From Xylogone sp. PMI_703 (lineage: Eukaryota; Ascomycota; Leotiomycetes), in assembly GCA_021399445.1 (NCBI GenBank), contig JAJTUQ010000001.1:2790001-2854000 (forward strand): 64,000 nt of DNA, read 5' to 3'. The notes beneath the pieces are model-generated. The model had not been told where the DNA came from and did no database searches. It saw nothing but the letters and a program-made list of their open reading frames with translations. A program made the translations under genes and the position numbers. Below are positions 45,503 through 57,800 of the stretch, piece by piece; the stretch's first letter is position 1, and each line of letters opens with the position of its first letter.

Positions 45503-46076
45503 TGAACTCTGTTCTATTGATGTTGTTTGACCTAGTGGGCACAAGATAGGGTTATTATGCAGGCATTAGACACGCTGCTTCTTCATCCTCTTCATCACAG
45601 TGCGTAAAGTACATTCTTGGAAGTTAAAAGAAGCAATATAATTACTAAGAACCACTAGGACTAATTTTACGATCGCAATAAAGTAGTTGACAATCCGTCG
45701 GGGAAACGATTGAGGGGTATCAGCCGAACTAAATAGAAACGCAAGAGTAAAGGCCAGACCCATTTCCACCTTCCATCCACCTTCCGCTCTCCAACACCAT
45801 TAAGCACTGGAGTCTTCAGCCCATCGTAAAGCGCTGTATAAAACATATTCATTATGCTCGTTCCTTTTTTCGAGGAATTTTTTTTTGTTGTGGTTTGTTG
45901 TTGGGTATATATGGATATTCGTGAAACGTCGATGTAAAATAAAGACAGGGGTTTTTCGTAGCTTTGATGGAGCGAGGAGCGCGTTTGAACTTCTCAAGTA
46001 GACCAAGCTACAAAAAAAGACAAGTCAGTTAAATCAGCACTTCATAGTGTTTGATTTGTTTTTTTGAGTATTCGAA
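45503..46076. other. Convergent intergenic spacer
   Basis: 574 bases between the 3' ends of the SET-domain and stomatin genes. A/T-rich with poly-T near 45880. No reading frame of interest. Confidence 0.55.
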
Positions 46077-47291
46077 TTAAATATTCTGGACGACATGGGC
46101 GTTGATAGCCCGTTGAAAACCAGAATCCTGACCTCCGAAGTCATTGTGCTCATCGCCTCGAGCACCGTGGCCATGTGCCTCAGCACCCTCTCCAAACAGG
46201 TTTGCCATTCCCATCTGACTTCCAACACTCGAAGCGCCAGGCAAGAAAATGACCTTGCTGTTGGCAGACTTGGCCATAGCTTGCATGGCTTCAAGGTAAC
46301 GAATCTGCATGGCTGGTGCTGAGGACAGAATGTCGGCAGCTTGACGCATCAACTTGGCGGATTCAACTTCGGCACGGGCTGCAATGACCTTGGATTCTCC
46401 AATACGTTTGGATTGAGCGGCCATTGAGAGAGAGTCCTGAAGTTCGTTGCTGAAGATGATGTCTTTGATGAGCATGCTCTCGACCTTGACACCCCAGCCA
46501 GCTGCAACATCTTCAATGATTTCTTCAATTGACTGGGCAACTTCCTCACGTCGCTCAATCACGTCTTGAAGAACACGCGCACCGACTACATGGCGGAGCG
46601 TAGTTTGCGTGCGCTCAACCAATGCTCGACGAACGTCAGCAATACCAAAGGCAGTCTTGTGTGGTGAAGTGATGTGGTAGTAGATAACTGAAGTCAAATG
46701 GACTGTGACATTGTCCTTGGTCATGCAGATCTGCTCAGGTACCTCTGGAAGTATATTTTAGCTGGTACTCTTATAGACGTTCAGGGACATCAAATACGCA
46801 CCGACAATCTGAATCTTAACATCGACTTGAATAAGACGTTCGCTGAGAGGGTTGATCTTGACCAGGCCGGGATCTACAGCACGGTGGAACCGACCGAACT
46901 TGGTGATCAAGCCGACTTGGCCTTGCGAGACTGACTTGTATGGGTTGGGGCAGATAATGCAGCAGGGAATAGCGCCCATTGTACCAAGGCAGGCACCAAG
47001 ACCGTTAACTGTACAGAAACCATTTAGTTAGCATCCAATTGCAGATTTGGGCGATATGCCAGATAACTTACTCATGCTGCCATACCAGCCGTGAGCACCA
47101 GCGTCTGGATCTCCCTGGATGGTCTGGGCATAGCTGGGCTGCAAGTCCTCCCTTCTGGGTGGCTGCACGTTCACAATTGGGTCGCTGCTGCGTCCCGCGT
47201 TGCCTTGGGCTCTGTGAGGTGCTGAAGAACCACCATTGGTGGTCGCTCCCAAGTCGACCTTGTGCATATCCTGCTCGGTGCTTGCAGACAT
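46077..47291 (-). CDS. Stomatin-family SPFH (Band 7) membrane protein
   Basis: Three exons: 47291-47072, 47008-46802 and 46744-46077 (TAA), 364 aa. Introns are 63 nt (GTAAGT..TACAG) and 57 nt (GTGCGT..TCCAG). Joins read GSM-I-NGLGACLG and KIQIV-E-VPEQICMTKDN. Residues 1-73 are hydrophilic and disordered. A short hydrophobic hairpin follows (GLGACLGTMGAIPCCIICPNP), with Cys residues that are candidates for acylation. The SPFH domain then begins YKSVSQGQVGLITKFGRF and continues through INPLSERLIQVDVK and RTQTTLRHVVG. A coiled coil comes next (RIGESKVIAARAEVESAKLMRQAA), ending in SKVIFLPGAS, all in family order. Stomatins form oligomers in ordered membrane domains. Aspergillus nidulans has two, StoA and StoB; this copy has the ICPNPYK hairpin of the StoA-like type, which I recall rather than tested. 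A mitochondrial SLP2-like protein is less likely. Confidence 0.88.
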
Positions 47292-50200
47292 TTTGAGGTT
47301 GAGCTGTAGCTGTGTGTGTATTTAAGAAGTGAGAGTGTTGAGGTTAGGTGATCGCAAGCTTGAAGGAAGCTTAACAAAGCTCAGGCGACAGGTAACCGGG
47401 GGTAGGTGCGAGGACGATCTTAAAAGAAACAAACACCAATTTATGCGTGGTCGCACAGGTGGACTGTGTGGTTCTTAAGTAAAGAAAGGTCAATGGAAAA
47501 GCTTGTTGAGTGTCTAGTCCCGTCACAGATACGGAATGAGGTGGTGACGAGGCACTTGTGTTAGTGAGGGGAAGTGAGGAGGTTATATGCGACAGGACCT
47601 GTTGCGAAGTGGTTTGAGGAGCTCCTTATATCTCCCGCACCCCGGCAACCAGCACTTGCCATCTCACTCGATCGAGGCGCACAGCCCAGACCCAAGAGGG
47701 AAGCCCGATAATGGCCCAGAGCTCTAGCTTACGAAAAGGAACGCTGTTTGCTGCGCTGTGTGCCCTGCCGTGCCCAGAGAGCGAAGGATGCGGTGCTCGG
47801 TGATTTGTGATCAGTGATTTGTGGTCTGTGGTTGTGGTGGTTGTGCTCTTCCGGGCAGCTCATTCGGGGGGCACCTGATGTCGATGGCTGCTTCCCCTCC
47901 CATGTCGCAGCATGCAGCCCGGTGTGGAGCTGCCGTAGTCGTCCTGCCCCAGAGGCGAAATGGTTCCACTCCCGCAAAGCTTGGCCGCCTCTCCCCCAAG
48001 ATCCGCATTTCCACCTTCTCCCCTCACACCTGGAGGTCGATCGCATTGCCGGTCGCTGTAACGGAATTTCTACCGCACGGTACACCGGCACAGAAAGTAT
48101 TTCACGCAAAACGAGATATTTCTTGCTACTTGCATTGAATAAATTCGCTCACTTTGGAGCGTGACTACAAACGTCCAATCTCACAGCTGCCCAGATGCTT
48201 GACGAGAGCTCTGACAGTACGGTTGGTATTACCAACAAAAGCAAGTCGCCTTTTAATCACGCACCGAGATATCGGATTCGACCATCTAACATGCACATGT
48301 ATCACACAAACGGGGCACACAATACTTGTTCAATACATCTCTGCTTCTCCAAGAGCGGCGCTGTGCTGTCTGGCTGCTGGCCATCGCCACCTTGCGAATC
48401 CTTCCTCCCAGATATGTGGTAACGATATACTACGGGCCAGCAATTGGCAGCATTTGTGGACAATTGATACCGCTATTTGCCGAATCGGAACGTCTCTATC
48501 CCGTGCTTAGCTTCAGGAACTCATCGCATGATCATATTTTCCAACGCTCGTCTCGTTGGCATGCTTCTAGAAAACGCCGAAGAACCTGGACTGTGAGGCA
48601 GTGAAGAATCCTTCGGCACGTCATAACCGTGGGTGCTGGATCAACCAGTGGCCCGGCTCCAGGTGTCTCATTAAAGTTCTCGCGCTTTGCTTCCCACTCT
48701 GGGCTTTTCATCTTCAGCCTTCTGCTGGCCAGGGCGTAGGTTGTTTCTTCTTGGCGCTGACTTTGCCAGATCCAGGACGACTCCCAATCAGCCTTGCCAA
48801 GCACTTCACGTCTTCGGCCCTTGAAGCCGTCGGTTGGCCTCGTAACATACCTCACGGAGTGCCTCGCCATTCCCACAAGAAGAATAAAATCAACCGCACA
48901 CTCAAGCACGTTTTCGACGTCAACAGCGAGATAAGAGCGGCGTTATTACAGATATCGATCCCCCGATTGGGATTCTACGTGTACGGATACCCTTTTCGAT
49001 TGTATGCATCCTTCGACGCCAAATCATCGTGTCGTCTTAATCAGAAATACGTTAGTCTGGGAGCTGCGCCTCCACGCAACGCGACCATATCTCCCCTCAT
49101 CCTTCGCAACTTCTGAGTGGTTCATCCGACTATCGGGCGAGGTACGGTGGATACGGTCAAGTAGTGAAGACATTTACGGTGTTGTTTCTACCTGACAACT
49201 GCAACTTTCAGTCTTGCGTTAAGGTGCTTAGCTCTTCTCCTTTGCCATTATGGGTACGGTGCAGATCTTTTGCGGTCCTTGGCTGACATCAACTAGCGCT
49301 AAAGACGCCAAACGTAACGGCTTTCCCATCCTGACAAGATGGCTTATCACGTGCTTGATCTCTATCGCCAAAAGCGGACAGCCAAGGAGCGAAGGCAGAT
49401 CTTAGAAATTTAGTCAAGGGGCAGGGCAAGGCTGTGCTTTACTCTTTACGTTATTACGAGGCGATGGCCGGTTCTGTCTGACTATCCCAAGATGTGGATT
49501 GCCCTAATCTCCCAACATTTACTATAACTTTATGTGAGAAACGGTTCTCCGAAGAATAATGGACCTCTGCTCGTGGCTGTGACGCTTTATAACGGGGCCC
49601 TCCTGCCGCAGTACGGCACGTACAGCAAAGGCCGATTCGAGTCCTGCGGACACTGAGATCACAGGAAAATTAGCATTTCTCCGGGGCGGGGGGGTCCCAT
49701 TATTGAGGCTTGGAGGAATCCCAGGTCATGATCATCTTCCTTCAGGGTTTTCCATTGTAGCAGCGTAAGTGGAAGGTGCCTGTATGCACGCTACGGACTG
49801 TGATGAAAGAGTTCCTTCCAATACAGCAAGACAGTTCCAATCAAATTGAAGGAAGGCGAGGGTTGCACTCCAACTTCAACTCTACCACAACTGACCAGAC
49901 AGAGAGTCATTTGATAGCGAAGTTAAGTGATTTCTCAAGTTTCCTTGATTAATATTTTAGATTTGTTGTATTATTATGTTGAGATTTTCGATATAGGTAC
50001 GGCGATTTACAGCATTTAGGATGCGAATTAGATTCACTAATGTTGTATTCTTGTCTACTTTTCACCTCCTTTCTGCCTCTCTCGGTGAAAAGACGATTCT
50101 TCGGTATATTTTTTCGTTTTTGAGGCTTCTTATCTCACATTGTACCTGTTATGTTGTACTATTTAGCTATTGATTGATCATGTGTTTTACCTAGACTAAG

Positions 50201-50747
50201 CACAATATAAATGTATCTTCGGTTTTAGTGATGCACGACTGAAAGCAACCGATAGTTTTAGATGACTGAGGCGAGCTGTGGTGGTAGGGTGGTCTCCATA
50301 GGCTGGGCAGTTAGACATCGATATTGAAACAATGCTCTGAGAAAATTGGCGATCATGGCGTAACTATGCATGAACAGGTGGTTGCCATGCATAGAACCTG
50401 GCCGCTGAGCAGCTCACATAGGATGATCATAGCAGCAGATGTGCCTCGAATATTGGACATCGATGTGGATATTCTTGCTTAGACTTATAATTGCTGATGA
50501 AGCTTCATGTGACTTAATTGAGAAGATGTCGTGAAGCTGTTAATGTCTCCGTGAGATATCTGCTTGTTCTTCTCGACGGAAACGGACCGCGACCGCTACC
50601 CGTAGTAGGACAGGGATCTGTCCATCTTCCCTTGCACATGCGGCTGAAACTGCAGCATTGGATCCTTCGACGAAAGGTAAGTTGACTTCAATTCAATTTA
50701 TCAACAGATGTGAATATTCCAAGAGTTTCTCGGGCCAGGTGGAGCAT
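47292..50747. promoter_or_regulatory. 3.5-kb divergent intergenic region
   Basis: Between the starts of the stomatin gene (-) and the CorA-like gene (+). Frames of 100-170 codons near 48.15-49.2 kb have no recognisable domain and I do not call them. The last 110 bases contain a probable 5' UTR intron (50677-50707, described separately). TACGGTA-like words occur near 49141, 49254, 49605 and 49998. Confidence 0.45.
50638..50713 (+). promoter_or_regulatory. Spliced upstream ORF with a 31-nt 5' UTR intron
   Basis: A near-consensus donor (AAAG-GTAAGT at 50677) and acceptor (ATCAACAG ending 50707) bracket 31 bases. The upstream ATG at 50638 reads MRLKLQHWILRRK to the donor; after splicing it continues ATG TGA and stops at 50713. 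Unspliced, it stops at TGA two codons later. The main start (50748) is 34 bases downstream. An intron of 31 nt is very short, so splicing here is uncertain, but the upstream ORF exists either way if transcription starts before 50638. Confidence 0.4.
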
Positions 50748-53700
50748 ATGATGGACCCGACTGCCGAGGACAGTGGTTCATCGCAGCTTCCCCGACCGTC
50801 GCAGGGGTCTCAGGTGGAGTATGGGGCAAGCTCAATTGACAGCCGAGACATCAGCACTCAATCTCTCCCACATCCAGAAGCTTCCCGTCAGCTGGATTCT
50901 ATCCAGTCACTCAATGAAATCGATAATAGTGAAGTCGATCTACAGGCTTCACAGTCCTCACAGCCTGCTGCCCTTCAATCTCAAAAGTTCTATCAAGATG
51001 AAGGTCTCATTCCGGTGGATACACCTTCACCGGTCATATTTGGGAGACCGCCTTCAGCTCGGCCGTCCACGGTTGACGAGGATGAAAGACAGATACGATC
51101 AAATTTCCAGAACCTCTTAAAGCCCAGAGTATTTATGCCACCGGAGGAAGATGATATCGATGATCTCCCTCCCATTGGCCCCTTGACTTTAAAGCAGTTC
51201 GAAGAAGCTGAAATGCAATTCGTTCCACAGATGCGCTATTACATGCCCAGGAGCACAACAACTTCTTCCGATAGATCATCTGGAAGTGCTGGAAAGTCAT
51301 CAAATCCTATCAATGTGGAAGCTCGTATGTCAGCGCGCAGCAATCAAGCTGAATATTTTGACGGATTAATACCGGTTGATGAGCCTGAAGTACCATCTGT
51401 TCCTCATGCGCCGCCTACATCTCCACTCGATGAAGCCGAGATTAGTCTACGATCGCACTTTGAAATTCTCCTCGAGAGGCAAAGATTTGAGGCACCAGCT
51501 CCACGTTGGGTGTCGCCTCCGAATGTTGTGCGACTACTGCAAGAAGTTGAGGAAAGAGAGAGGAGGGTCGAAGATGGGTTGGAAGTGGCGGGAATCGAGT
51601 ATACCTCTAGACAATCTCATCCTTTTCGAAATCCAGCTACTTGTAATGAAGATGACATCAATGTACAACGAAACCTAGAGCGTCTACTCTCACGTCCAGA
51701 TTTTGCACCTCCGGATCGATGGAATGCCCCTGTCAGCTCAATTCAGATTGAGATGGATTTCCAAGGACGAATTCCCCTTGCCCATGGCTTCTCTGGGTTT
51801 GACGATGGGTTGATTGCTGTAGAAGGACAGACACCAAGTCCGGCTGGTCGTAGATCGGCCTTATCAACAACGGACGATGGAAGCCAAGTGAGAATAAACT
51901 TAGGCAACCTACTTAGACAGTCGATGTCTGTCCAACCACCTGAGAGCTTAAATATATCGATTGATGAAGATGAATCAGTTAGTCGGGTAAACTGCACTCT
52001 CATGACAATGTCCAGACCAGGAGATGACCGAGAGTTGCAATACAAAACGCAGGCTTTCAGTCCCAAAACTGCTCCTTTATTCTCACAGTGGGTGAGCTTT
52101 GAGACTCGGGAATCGATTGGGCTCATATTTCTGTGAGTTTGGTTTGAAATTGAAGCTTTACTTCTAGGACTAATATACTTCAAGCGTCATTACGGATTGG
52201 AGCCGAGAATTCAGAAAACCATTTCATAGTACCTTCTTAGACTTCCCCATACAGACTCTTCTTTGCTTTGATACACCTGATGTGGCGAGTATGCTGCCTG
52301 CTATAGACTACAATGAAGGAGGTGAGTCCTAGCTGCTCTTAAAAGATGAACAAGATGGCTTATATTATATGTAGAGCTTTCTTGGACCATGGAGCATATT
52401 AATATTAAACCAGCCGTCAATTATGATGATGGTCAACGTGAAATTGATCTTGGATATTCAAGCAAAGCCCAATGTTTACCGTTAGGTCAGTTATCTACGT
52501 GCTAGCATTGGACTATAAATTGACTTAGCTTAGCGGTTTGGACAAGGGCGCAGGGGGCACTTCGAGATCAAGCTGATAGGCCTGTGATCGTAGTTATTAC
52601 GCGATGTGCTCGGACAATTCAGGAGGATATCATCCAGCATTACCAGCAAGAACAGTATAAGCGTTGGGACAGGTTGAGAGTGAACCAGGCATGGGTATAC
52701 CTTGATCTTTACTTCCTCTTTACAAGATGGGATCAGATATGGGCACTGGTCAAGCGTAATTTAAATGAAAGGATAGAGGTAACATCTCCTAATCCATGAA
52801 AAAAGGAGACTACTAACTTCCACGTAGGAGATTCATGGGAGAAGAAGCGTTGTGCCTATCCAACATCAAACACGACAATTGCACCGTGATAATATGGCAA
52901 TGATAAATCTACGGGAGCATGTAAGGATCCATAAAACGTCCGTTAAAATTGTGATGCAAAGAGTTGAAAATATGCTTGGGGGAAGTCAATGGATTGATAC
53001 GCAGCATCTAAAGACTCGGCTTGAAGATGCTTATCAGGCTATTGAATTCTTCGACGTCACGGCAACCACACTCTTGGAACAGCAGCAGAACCTTTTGAGT
53101 CTGGTAAGTAACGAGTTACGGATTCTTCTTTAGAGATAGTCTGACTGTGAAAGGCATTTAACTTGGAAACCGTTGCTAACGGCCAGGCCGTTGCACGACT
53201 TAATGCCCTAGCATTTATATTCTTACCGTTAAGCTTTGTTGCTGTAAGTTCATAGTTTTTCTAAGTCTATGTGCAATAAAGTCGATATACTAACCTTTCA
53301 AGTCTTTATTTGGCATCACTACTTGGGAAGTAGGTCCAGCTTGGTATCCAGTTGTAGCTGTTCCAGTCTTAGCTGCGACTATCCTCGCGGCATATGCAGC
53401 AAACAAGCTATTTAATGACGACGAGCCTCGAATTGAACAAGATCATTCTCTGTTAGAGACTGACGGCGAAAAACGTATGCTTAGCCGCCACAGGCCTCTC
53501 TCGCATATTACGAAAATTCTCACTATGTTTCCTTCAGTATTGCAGCGAAGCCATACTAATAATAAGAGCACTGGAATGCCTAGACGTCCAGGCTTCGGGG
53601 TCAGGAAAAAAAGCGGAAACTCGGTCCAAGAAATCCAAGAATATGCTCTCATGGATCCATCTCGCCCTATCAGAAACCCAGCTCCTCTATACGATCTTGA

Positions 53701-54493
53701 ATTCTCACACATCGCTTTCGGCAATGATATAGTGTTGCCTAGAAGCACAGTGCAGTTCGTCCCCAGCGCGTATGGAGACCCAACTGCTCCAGACATGGCT
53801 CGTCTCATACCGCGATATGGCTATGATGGAAACACTAACCAAAGAGCATCATCTTCCCGTGGCAATGCTTCAACTTTAGGGCGAGAGGGATTATCCTCAC
53901 AAGCCATTAGGCCTTCTAGTGGCGGGCTCAACCCAAATATACAGAGTTTTGGCAGGGATCCTGGTCGTAGTACAGGTTTTGATAATACTGATCGAAGAGC
54001 GTCAGTGGCCGGTGAAAATCCTCAAGAACACTCTTCCGTTCATGCTCATGAAAATCAAGTTCAGAGTCACTTCATGACTCATCAATCATCAGAACCCAGA
54101 GAACATGTTCATCTCAGCACGCAGTTACAAATGCAGTACGATGTATCCTACGCGTTTGGCGGTAACGACGGCGGCGGTAACGCTGTCACAGAGCACGATA
54201 CTTATGGCAACCGTAACATTGTCGCTCCTATTATCCCTTCGGCTCCTCCGTCTTTATCGAACGGATCTGCATCTGTACCTGCGACTACGCTATCAGCAGC
54301 TACAATATCCGGCTCTATGGCAAGCCCTGACAGGTTTGAGATGAGTTCCACTCCGCCTTCTCTACAGAAGACCAAAAGCGAACAACACCCCAGAACTCAT
54401 ACTCCTGAAGCCCGTCGACCCCCTTCTAATGCGGGGCTGGATACGATTTCCGAGGAAACTGGTAGGGAAAATAGAACTTCTATTGTTGAATAA
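50748..54493 (+). CDS. CorA-like two-TM membrane protein with repeated N-terminal module
   Basis: Seven coding exons: 50748-52132, 52230-52321, 52375-52485, 52534-52778, 52828-53103, 53187-53243 and 53303-54493, 1118 aa. I start at the first ATG in frame (MMDPTAEDSGSS). Residues 84-399 hold four copies of a ~50-residue module of form D-G-L-I-x-V-(D/E) .. (R/Q)-x-(N/H)-(F/L)-x2-LL .. F-x-P-P. A middle region (TFLDFPIQTLLCFDTPDVASML, then helical VITRCARTIQEDIIQHY and RLEDAYQAIEFFDVTATTLL) leads to a CorA-type end: LNALAFIFLPLSFVASLFG and WYPVVAVPVLAATILAAYA, two membrane spans at about residues 709-728 and 737-755. The GMN signature of CorA Mg2+ channels is replaced by G726-I-T. The ~360-residue tail is disordered and Ser/His/Asn-rich. 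It resembles the fungal CorA-like group often lacking GMN; ion transport is unproven. Confidence 0.82.
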
Positions 54494-54855
54494 GAGAGCC
54501 TTTCAACTACACTTGGGTCTAGTACCGGTAATATAGATATGATGTCGGTGGTGTACTCGTTCAGATATCCTTCTTTCCAGCGTCATTATGAATCAATCAG
54601 CATGGGAGGAGTCATGAGATATATGTAACAATATATTGCAATTTGAGTAGATTTAAGCTATTTTAACTTCCAAACGCCATTGAACTACTATTATCTATAG
54701 CTAGAAAGAAATAAAAAGGAACCAATAACTACATAATAGAAGGTTGTTATTGTGCATTGAAACCGTAGAAAGACATCTCAGCACCGCTCTCGTAAATCAT
54801 AGCTAGCATAAAAAAGCAAAAACGAAAACGCATGATTTTTGGTATCCTACAATAT
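54494..54855. other. Convergent intergenic spacer
   Basis: 362 AT-rich bases between the 3' ends of the CorA-like gene and VPS13. No coding frame of interest. Confidence 0.55.
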
Positions 54856-57800
54856 CTATTCCGTTGCCTTGTACTTTTTGTTAAACTCATTAACGGCAAT
54901 CGCAATCTTCTTATACAAAAAGTTCCTCGAGCTCTCCTCTGCAACAGGTATAAAAGGTCCGTTAGTTCCACCTCTGAGTGAGAGACTCAACCCCGTTCTC
55001 TCCTTAGAAATAGTTTGTATGTCCTTCAATGGCACATCCCACTCACTTGCTAGCTTCTTGCTCTTAATCAGCATGATCCGACTATACGTGAGCATAACAA
55101 CGACGTCTTCCCTAGGGAGTTCTAGGTGGGCTAGATATTGCTCGTTGAAGTATTTGCCGTTATCAAGTTGTTTAAGCCAGAATTGTCCAAGAGCTTCTCT
55201 TTGGTTATAAGGTCGGACGATACCATCAGACCCGATGAAACGGGCGAGACGGACGCGATCAAGTGCATCACTGTCGAAGACGGTTGTTGTGTTCCGAATT
55301 CCTTCGCTGACATTGGATGCTAGGTCGAAGATACCAATTGCCGGCTTGGTGGCTAAGCCTAAGACTCCTTTGCCAACCCCCTTGAAGAAACCAGCCACTC
55401 CTTCTTGTTCAGCTCCTTCTAATGGCTTTCGGGCCAATCCCCCAACACCACTTGCAAGACTAGTCACAAAAGAATTTGCCCCAGCGGTAACACCATAGAG
55501 AGCATGTTTTGGTCTGTTTCTTGATCTGGTCATTCTACGACGGTCTTGGAACTGCTTATCCATCGTTGCTTCAGCCAATCCCTTTGCGATACTTCCGGTA
55601 ACCTTCGAAAAGCTGTCCGAAAAACCGAAGACGGATTTTTTCATGAAACTGGTTGCACCTTTGGCAATGCCTATTCCTAACTGCTCTGGATTATCCGACA
55701 TGATGAAACCCTGATAAGGTTCATAAAATATGTCTGCCACTCCGGAGCTTATATTATTGAATAGGCCGACAGGGTTTCCTAAGAAGTCTGCGGATCCAAG
55801 AATTTTGTGTACCTGGTACAGAGCTTCCTGAGAGTAATGATTGGAGATAGCCTGGAATAGCACAGCAGCGGAAACACGGGCGTTTTCCAGCATGAGAGCA
55901 TTCATACGCATTGGGGCATCATTAATGTTGCCAATGGCCATGGTCAAAACATTCAAAAAGAACATGAGAGGATTTCTAGATGAAGTCTGATCTTCAACGT
56001 TTACCCTCTCGGTCCGTACAAATGATATATCCAGTTGCATTGGCTGAATATTCAGCAACTCAAAATAGATATCTTGTCCTGATTCTTGCTGTGTTGGTTC
56101 TGGAATATCTAAGCTTTCATCACACAAGACACCTTCCCGGGTATCTGAGTAGGTGGCGCTAGAGACCTTAGAGAAATCAAGTACGGCGTAGACAAAGTCT
56201 TCGTCTATTTCAAGCGTCATTTGTTGGAGTAAAATAGTCGCATACTTAATATATAGGACACCATATGAGTCGTCCTTTACCCGTGTCACCATGAAGTGAA
56301 CACAAGGGTGTGATTCAGTTTCGTTGGTGTTTTTTGCGACAACACTTGGATAGAGGATAATGGGAAATATACCACCATATAACTGGTTGTCAACCTGAAT
56401 CCATTTGATCGATGAAGAGACTGTCTGATAAAGTGGAGATTCAGAATACTTCAAGGACATTCCTCGGAGAGTGACGTATGCTAATTCTTTGAGTTGGGCA
56501 GTGATCAAGGATACTCCGACGCCCTGGAAGTCGACTTTGACTTGGAAAGTTACCTTCGTATCCTGGCCTTTTACTTCGAAACCTCCTGAGACGCTTGTCG
56601 AAGACCCAGCTCTGCTGTTTTGTCTGTATAGACTCTTCGAAGCCTTATAATTGGAAAGAATTAAAGTTTGGGTAGGGCCATCCGCTGCAACATTTAGATC
56701 AATTATTTTAGGTTCCATCGAACCGGGCGAAGGTGGCAGTTTCAGTGGAATAAGGTTGCCGATTTCTGCCAATTTAATATGTCTCTCTCTGCCATTCGCA
56801 TTAATGATCAATTCTTTATTCTTTGCTGCCGGATAGTCCCATGCATAAGGCATAATACTTCTTGGTGGCAGGCGATATCTGATCGGACGCCAACCCGAAC
56901 GATCTTCGATTTCATCTTCGTCAAGACTGGGATTAGCTTGGAAGAAAGTGAACTCGGTATCACTCTCATTTCTCATGGAAAATGGCCAGTTCTTAGTCTC
57001 GTGACTAATATGCAAGAATATAGTAGCATTTTCCATGAGGATCTCAATCCTTATGAGTCTTTGTCGTTGTCCCGCTCGAGCTAGTTTTACATGTGTAGTC
57101 CCAAGATCCGATATATTGAAAGGTGAGGACCAATTATTGTTCAGTCCAGGGAAGCAAAGACATAGCTGTTTTGCGGGAGTTCTTTGAAGGAAGTGGAGAG
57201 GCTGCAGAGCTTGAGGTTTCAGAGTCATGACCTGCGAAGAACCTGGCTCTCTGACGTTGATTTCTTCGCTCATCTTATTTTTGAGAACAAACCGTGGAGC
57301 TAGAGTAACCACTTTAGTCAATATGTATTTTCCTTCTCCGGATTCAACGGTAATGCCAACATGGATCTCGGTATTCTCGTTTGAAGAAGGTAGCATAACA
57401 TCAGACGTGCTGCCGATTGCATCAAAGCTAAGTGGTTTGCTCCAGTTTGATTGTCCAACTTTCAAGAGAGCTCTATTGCGCTGGTCTTCTGATCCAAAGG
57501 CGAACATATACGGCAATGCTTTCCTTGCTTGTCCATCAGATTCTGTATGGAAACTTTGGCCAGCAGCAGTCCTAGCTTGTTGTAATAAAGATTTGGCCCT
57601 GATATTAATCGGTAGTCCTGTCTTGTTAAGAATTACGTAAGGACTGTAGACCGTAACGCGGAAGGCGCCTCCACTATCTGGGATCTTGTAATAATGTAAT
57701 TTGAGGTTGAGAGTGAGTCCCTCATTGTCCTTGCAAATTAGATTTGTCTCCCTGCGGAAATCCTCGTGATTACTAGAGTTTATGATAGCAAAGTCGCTTG

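Noticed and set aside
48601..49116. 171-codon plus-strand frame in the 47-50 kb region
   Set aside because: No recognisable family, no supporting splice structure, and an overlapping opposite-strand frame of similar size. Not enough to call a gene.
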